From Thereva unica (lineage: Eukaryota; Arthropoda; Insecta; Diptera; Therevidae): 64,000 nucleotides of DNA. Position numbers and translations under genes: made by a program. A model generated the notes under the pieces. That model was not told the DNA's origin. It did not search any database and saw only the letters and a list, made by a program, of their open reading frames with translations. The stretch covers positions 222,427,978 to 222,491,977 of the forward strand of contig OX465281.1 in assembly GCA_949987705.1 (NCBI GenBank). The letters run 5' to 3'. Positions 57,951 through 64,000 of the stretch are shown here, in pieces (within the stretch, counting starts at the first letter, position 1; each line of letters opens with the position of its first letter).

Positions 57951-58440
57951 GCTCGCTTTCTTGTCTGTCTATTTGTCCGGTACAGATTTTGCAATTGCAT
58001 TTTTCGCATACTTCCGGCTATCCGATTATGCTGAAATTTTGCACACAGCTCCGATGACAATGCAATACGGTATACTCAATATACCGTAAGATCCACGGCG
58101 GCCGTCTTAAGAGGGCGGATTCACTTTTTATTTTCACAACCTCCTCGACCTTGATATCAAATCAAAGGATATCAAAAATAAAATACAATTTTAAAATACA
58201 ATAAGCAATCTAGTTTACTCAATATACCGTTAGATCCATGGTGGCCATCTCAAGAGGGCGGATTACCATTTTCTGCTCAACCCCCTCGACATGGGTATCA
58301 AATGAAAGGGTATAGTAAGTAGAATATAATATGCAATACATATAGTATACTCATTATACCGTTAGATCCATGGCGCCCGTTTCAAAAGGGCGGATTACCA
58401 TTGTCTTCACAATTTTTCGCATTTATATGTCATAATATTA
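57951..58440 (+). repeat. Dispersed repeat with three tandem units
   Basis: Starts ACTAGCTCGC, passes a short CTGTCTGT run and the phrase CTGAAATTTTGCACAC, then has three imperfect units beginning TATACTCAATATACCG at 58071, 58213 and 58346 (spacing 142 and 133), each with GTTAGATCCATGGCGGCC and AGGGCGGATTACC. The layout, short CTGT-rich run then tandem units, parallels 61833-64000. Confidence 0.7.
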
Positions 58441-59800
58441 TCAAGATGTTCAAAATCGATGGCAAAATTTCACACACAAGACTAAAAATTTGTAAGATTT
58501 AAAAGGAGAAAACATGGGGCGCATACGATTGGTACGAATGATTTCTCAACTCAGCTACTGTACACTTCTTACTATTGTCTATAACATTCGCCCCACGTTA
58601 CAGTTTTAATCTGCCCCAACAATTTGCAACCTGCAAAATCTTATTATTAAATACTAATAGCAATCTTAATCAGTCATGAACTAAGAAACTGTCTGCAAAT
58701 TTTTAATGCAATCTTTTACCAGATTTCACATGCAACAACTTTGCGCCTCTACTGAAACAGTATTTCTGTCAACTTCTAGAAACTTATCGAACTAATTTTT
58801 ACCTGTGCACTTTCCGCAATTACTTTATTAATGACTTCTAAGAAAACCCGACAACTTCCATTAAGGTCAGTCCTATATCAGAGTGCTTCGGTGCTATTTT
58901 AATTCAAAAGGTATTTTTTATGCGATAAAGTTAGTTCTAGTAAAGAGATAGTGGTTTCCTACCCAGAAGTGACGTCCACCCATTGTAGTTGTGCCATTTA
59001 CAGAATTGACCTGATTATACCACCTTGAAGTTGGACGAGAAAGTCCTGTAATATTGAGAGGGTTCAGAAAAGTAATTAAGCCGATTTTGTGTGTGGAAAT
59101 TGCATTTAGCATTATGACCATATTTGACCCGTCGATCTAATATGGGAACTTTGGGAATTTATTGTCTTATTTTTTCATTCGAAGAAACAAGCAAATGCAA
59201 CTATTTTTTATACAATTTCTTTCTATTAAAGAGCTGGGTCATAAAAAGGATCAAAATTCATTAAAATCATTTCTTAGCGAAGGTAACATCCCACCTGAGT
59301 ACGCGGCCACGTGTATTTGCGAAAATCATACTATACCCTAAGTAGACTAAGGCGGTTCGTTTACACTACTGAATTTCAGTCAAATTTTGTCAGAGATTAC
59401 GCCCACCCAGTAGCGATATGAAGAATTTGGAGAGATTACTGGTTAACGGACCCTTTGACTAAAGGCCAATATTCGCTATTCCCCAAAAACATATCAGTAG
59501 AGGTTCGATCAAATTCTAACATATTCCCATGTCTGGAGTATGGAATGGGCTACGGTAGAGAAAATTTCATGTGCTCATGTGAAGTGGACCTAAATCGGTC
59601 GGTAAACGGTAACCGTCCTGTTTAAACAGGCATAACACTGCAGCAAGGCTGTTCCCATTAGCGAAGACGGTTGTGTCAGTGGCATAATTCACTGAAAACA
59701 GGTTCATGAAACTTATAAAAAAGAGGCCCCGATATAAACAATTTTGTTTTAATTTTTGTAATATTCGGTGTCTTCTTGCGTACTTCAGAAAAGTAAAGAA
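58441..59800. other. Intergenic DNA, nothing recognised
   Basis: No gene supported; the 124-codon frame at 59567-59941 is largely created by the palindrome that follows. Confidence 0.35.
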
Positions 59801-59803
59801 AGT

Positions 59804-59990
59804 AACAGCTTTTATGCTACGCCCTATAGTTTTGAAGCTATAAGCAATTTTAATGGTAAAAATGGCCTTATTTGGTACTTTTAGACATAACCTCAGGTTG
59901 TAAGGAACTGAAAAAGTACAAAATAGAGCCATTTTTAGCATTAAAATTGCTTATAGCTTCAAAACTATAGGGCGTAGCATAAAAGCTGTT
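59804..59990. repeat. Palindrome, ~60-bp arms
   Basis: Left arm from AACAGCTTTTATGCTACGCC (59804) and right arm ending GGCGTAGCATAAAAGCTGTT (59990) are reverse complements for about 60 bases, with weaker matching further in toward a centre near 59897. No target duplication seen. Confidence 0.8.
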
Positions 59991-59999
59991 GAACATTAT

Positions 60000-60600
60000 T
60001 CATAGGAAATTGTCCAAGCTTTCCAATTTTGTAATAAAAAAATATCAATTAGCTACTTTTTTTTTGGCGAAAAAGGTGGTTGAAGTTGAAATTTTAGTGA
60101 AGAAAAAAACAAAATTTTGACTTTGACGACACATAACTCTGGAAGTTGGTGGGTTGAAGCCTTAACTTTTACCGTTTAACATAGGCGGGAGTATTCTGCG
60201 TAGATTGAGGTCTTATTCAAGGAAATCTCTCATAGGGTTACAAAAATACAGGGTGATATGTAAACCTCTACCAAAAAATTTCAAACTGAATGATTTGATA
60301 TTTGACAGTAATTTTAACAGTTTTCAAAAACTATATCAAAAATTCATTTAGACAGATTAATAGCTAACTAAAAGACGAACATTTAAAAAAAAACATGGGT
60401 ACGGAAACTCAAATTTTCGGCCCGTTAGAATAAATTGAATAGAAAAAATAGTCTTTTTTTGAAAAAATTAGACTTTTTGTTAAAAATTTAAAAAAAACGA
60501 AAATGAAATTTCAAAATCCGGCTCGAGGGATCGATAGGTAAATTCAAGATGAACATTTTAAAAAAAAATTTTGTCAATAACTTAAAAATTACGACCTCTA
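60000..60600. other. AT-rich DNA, nothing recognised
   Basis: Homopolymer-rich sequence with no supported feature. Confidence 0.4.
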
Positions 60601-61790
60601 GAGTAATTTGGGTGAAATATCAAATATCTCGCCACTGTGCGGTGGCTTAAGGGGTCGATGGTGGAGCAGGCGGTGTCGTCATCAATTAACTTGAGTGCCC
60701 TTTTTTGCACCTTATCTAACCATGCCAAGGTGGTTATTGGGGCGCCGCCCCAAACGAGGGAGTTATATTCGAGAAGAGGCCGAATGTAGAATTTATAATG
60801 GAGGAGGAACTTGCACCTCTTAAGAAATCCCAAGCACTGGGATGCTTGTTTGGCGATTTGGAATATATGGTCATTCCATCGCAAGTCTTTGGCTAATGTC
60901 ACGCCTAAGATGTGTAGGGATGGGTCGGCCTTTAGTACCACGTCATCCACTTTCAAGGATGGTGAGGTGTTGATCTTTTTCTTTGAAATAAGACAGTACT
61001 TGGTTTTGGAGGGGTTGAATTCGACACGATTCTTTTTTCCCCACTCTAAAATAAGTTCAATGTCGTTATTAATAGAGTTGAACATTAGTTCATGATCATC
61101 AAGACAGGATCTGGCATGTGTCTGTCTTGTATCGGAGCTGTACGAGTAACGTAGAGTACCGTCGTCAGCGAAGCTGAGAAGTGGGTTGGAGGGGATTGAA
61201 AGAAGGTCATTTATAAAGATGAGAAATAGGGCCGGTGATAAAATTGACCCCTGGGGGACCCCCGCAGAGATCGGGTGGGATGCGGATTTGACGCCATCCA
61301 ATACTTCTTTGATTGAACGGCCGGAAAGGAAACTCTCGATCCACTTCTGTAGAAGTGAGTCAACTCCAATAGCTTTGAGTTTAGCTAACAGGGCTGAGTG
61401 CCAAACTCTATCGAAAGCCTTGGAGATATACGGCTGAGGTGTTCTGTAAGACAGACTAAAAGATCGCCAGTGGATCTTTTTTGTCGGAAGCCATACTGTC
61501 TGTCGTTTATGAGTAGGTTGGATTCTAGATATCCCATAAGCTTTTTGTTGATTATCGTCTCCATGGTTTTGGAGAGAATAGAAGTAATTGCTATTGGGCG
61601 GTAATTGGAGGGAAGGCTGGAATCACCTTTTTTCGGTATGGGCTAAACATGGGCAAGTTTCCAAGAGTCGGGATAAACTCCGGAGAAATATGACAGGGAA
61701 AATAATTTGCGCAGAGGTTTAGCCAAAGGTTTAACTGTTTGACGAGTATAGTACAGTAACCTGTGTGATGTGATTTTAGAACAAATATGG
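60600..61790 (-). pseudogene. Jockey/CR1-type LINE remnant
   Basis: Best copy of its family. A minus-strand frame 61301-60582 contains SAGVPQGSILSPALFLIFIN, FADDGTLRYSYSSD (FADD catalytic box), GKKNRVEFNPSKTKYCLISK, HILGVTLAKDLRWNDHIFQI and VQKRALKLIDDD. Upstream pieces in other frames give a WIESFLSGRS block (~61345), VCLTE (~61450) and a CANYFPCH segment near 61700. The 5' half is missing and frames are broken. Confidence 0.85.
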
Positions 61791-61832
61791 CGGCCACCAC
61801 AAAATGGCGGAAGATATATAATAGACTAAAAA

Positions 61833-61863
61833 TCCTTACTAATATTATAAATGCGAAAGTAAC

Positions 61864-61932
<69 letters not shown>

Positions 61933-62100
61933 ATGTTACGCTTTCACGCCTAAACCGCTGGACCGATTTTGATGAAATTTGCAACAGACATAGTTTAGAC
62001 CTTGGAGACGGACATAGGCTATTTTTTTTGGAGAAAAAAGGGTTGAAGGGGGTGAAATGGGGTTCAATAAGTTGTAAGGGGATTTATTTTCTTTACTTTT
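61833..62100 (+). mobile_element. Probable Helitron 5' end with (CTGT)n
   Basis: Starts A/TCCTTACTAATATTATAAAT GCGAAAGT, a sequence resembling the 5' ends of insect Helitron-type elements, followed by about 17 CTGT units (61866-61933) and TACGCTTTCACGCC, AAACCGCTGGACCGATTTTG. The 118-bp array begins about 150 bases on. A 3' CTRR end with hairpin would lie beyond the window, so the class is inferred. Confidence 0.55.
61866..61933. repeat. (CTGT)n microsatellite
   Basis: About 17 perfect tetranucleotide units, ending in CTGTATGTTACG. Confidence 0.95.
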
Positions 62101-62129
62101 TTTCTATTGTATAAAAAGTAACTGACTGA

Positions 62130-64000
62130 AAGACAACGCACAACCTAAACCGCTAGAGCTAAAGGGCTAAAATTTTTGACAGTGCATCCCTTTAATGACG
62201 TGGACAGCGATTTTTCGAAATTCATCCCCTAAGGGGGTGAAATGGGTTTTTTCCAAACCGCTGGAGCTATAAGGCTGTAATTTTGACAGTGCATCCCTAT
62301 AATGGCGTGGTCATCCACTATTAAAAAGATTTTTCGAAATTCATCCCCTAAGGGGGTGAAATAGGGTCAACTCAAAACCGCTGGAGCTATAGGGCTGAAA
62401 TTTTGACAGTGCATCCCTTTAATGACGTGGACAGCGATTTTTCGAAATTCATCCCCTAAGGGGGTGAAATGGGTTTTTTCCAAACCGCTGGAGCTATAAG
62501 GCTGTAATTTTGACAGTGCATCCCTATAATGGCGTGGTCATCCACTATTAAAAAGATTTTTCGAAATTCATCCCAAAAGGGAGTGAAATGGGGTTTACCC
62601 AAACCGCTGGAGCTATAGGGCTGAAATTTTGACAGTGCATCCCTATAATGATGTGGAAATCCACTAAGAAGCGATTTTTCGAAATTCATCCCCTAAGGGG
62701 GTGAAATGGGGTTTTTCCAAACCGCTATAGCTATAGGGCTGAAATTTTGACAGTGCATCCCTATAATGATGTGGACATCCACTAAGAAGCGATTTTTCGA
62801 AATTCATCCCCTAAGGGGGTGAAATGGGGTTTTTCCAAACCGCTATAGCTATAGGGCTGAAATTTTGACAGTGCATCCCTATAATGGCGTGGACATCCAC
62901 TATAAAGCGATTTTTCGAAATTCATCCCCTAAGGGGGTGAAATGGGGTTTTTCCAAACCGCTATAGATATAGGGCTGAAATTTTGATAGTGCATCCCTAT
63001 AATGGCGTGGATATCAAATATAGAGCGATTTTTCGAAATTCATCCCCTAAGGGGGTGAAATGGGGTTTTTCCAAACCGCTATAGCTATAGGGCTGAAATT
63101 TTGACAGTGCATCCCTATAATGGCGTGGACATCCACTATAAAGCGATTTTTCGAAATTCATCCCCTAAGGGGGTGAAATGGGGTTTTTCCAAACCGCTAT
63201 AGATATAGGGCTGAAATTTTGATAGTGCATCCCTATAATGGCGTGGATATCAAATATAGAGCGATTTTTCGAAATTCATCCCCTAAGGGGGTGAAATGGG
63301 GTTTTTCCAAACCGCTATAGCTATAGGGCTGAAATTTTGACAGTGCATCCCTATAATGGCGTGGACATCCGCTATAAAGCGATTTTTCGAAATTCATCCC
63401 CTAAGGGGGTGAAATGGGGTTTTTCCAAACCGCTATAGATATAGGGCTGAAATTTTGACAGTGCATCCCTATAATGGCGTGGATATCAAATATAGAGCGA
63501 TTTTTCGAAATTCATCCCCTAAGGGGGTGAAATAGGGTTTACCCAAACCGCTAAAGCTATAGGGCTGTAATTTTGACAGTGCATCCCTATAATGGCGTGG
63601 TCTTCCACTATTAAAGCGATTTTTCAAAACTCATCCCCTAAGGGAGTGAAATGGGGTTTACCCAAACCGCTGGAGCTATAGGGCTGAAATTTTGACAGTG
63701 CATCCCTATAATGATGTGGAAATCCACTAAGAAGCGATTTTTCGAAATTCATCCCCTAATTGGGTGAAATGGGGTTTTTCCAAACCGCTATAGCTATAGG
63801 GCTGAAATTTTGACAGTGCATCCCTATAATGGCGTGGACATCCACTATAGAGCGATTTTTCGAAATTCATCCCCTAAGGGGGTGAAATGGGTTTTTTCCA
63901 AACCGCTATAGATATAGGGCTGAAATTTTGACAGTGCATCCCTATAATGGCGTGGACATCCACTATAAAGCGATTTTTCGAAATTCATCCCCTAAGGGGG
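62130..64000 (+). repeat. 118-bp tandem array, open at window end
   Basis: About 16 monomers of 118 (±1) bases; the word ATTCATCCC recurs at 62220, 62339, 62447, 62566, 62684, 62802, 62920, 63038, 63156, 63274, 63392, 63510, 63747, 63865 and 63983 (ACTCATCCC at 63629). One monomer is 108 bases because of a ~10-base loss. Consensus parts: AAACCGCTATAGCTATAGGG, CTGAAATTTTGACAGTGCAT, CCCTATAATGGCGTGGACAT, CGATTTTTCGAAATTCATCC, CCTAAGGGGGTGAAATGGGG. Variants alternate in dimers. The array continues past base 64000. Confidence 0.97.

Noticed and set aside
59567..59941. 124-codon minus-strand frame
   Set aside because: Runs through one arm of a palindrome and has no recognisable domain.
62130..64000. 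CRISPR array
   Set aside because: Repeats are contiguous 118-bp monomers without unique spacers, in an insect genome.

Overview
This window looks like nuclear DNA from an insect, most likely a fly (Diptera). It is AT-rich. The only two confident host genes encode secreted, Ala/Val/Tyr/Pro-rich cuticular proteins with a retinin-like (CPLCA-type) block, a family best known from Diptera. Both carry the typical arthropod arrangement of a TATA box, a TCAGT initiator, a tiny signal-peptide exon and a short intron. The species cannot be named from the sequence. No bacterial, organellar or viral gene was recognised. Most long open frames are pieces of transposable elements or antisense shadows of them.

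Layout. 0-4 kb: an inverted repeat with tRNA-like heads, a tandem SINE-like pair, an 8-bp microsatellite and a decayed RTE-type LINE. 4.1-5.7 kb and 11.0-12.4 kb: a tandem pair of cuticle protein genes, both on the minus strand, duplicated together with promoter and 3' UTR. A second core promoter points the other way at 6.05 kb. Between the pair lie two MITEs of one family and a Jockey/CR1-type LINE that was hit by three related foldback elements, one of which was hit by an RTE copy carrying a 5' inversion. 13.2-14.9 kb: another Jockey/CR1-type remnant. 15.8 kb: a near-palindromic MITE. 17.5-19.4 kb: an LTR-like repeat and a hAT element holding a nested SINE. 23.0-26.3 kb: a nearly intact RTE-type LINE with a target-site duplication (TSD). 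26.5-32.7 kb: SINE, repeats, a large palindrome, a second LTR-like copy, Ty3/Gypsy remnants and a foldback element built of ~22-bp units. 37.5-39.9 kb: another LINE remnant and a Helitron fragment. 43.4-47.5 kb: a 5'-truncated LOA-type LINE with an RNase H domain, an RTE fragment and a Tc1/mariner fragment. 50.0 kb: the best SINE copy.

51.0-56.7 kb is a four-level nest: a truncated RTE copy (9-bp TSD) contains a 575-bp inverted-repeat insert and an opposite-strand copy of the same RTE family (13-bp TSD), and that copy contains a 250-bp MITE (TA TSD). 58-64 kb: related minisatellites, a LINE remnant, and a (TCTG)n-to-118-bp tandem array that runs off the window end and looks Helitron-derived.

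There is no operon-like system here. The main interest is the readable order of insertions, complete insertion footprints with empty sites available from paralogues, several small inverted-repeat families that may be undescribed, a dimeric higher-order pattern in the 118-bp array, and the duplicated cuticle genes with a facing promoter. Boundaries are from reading by eye; identities were not computed.
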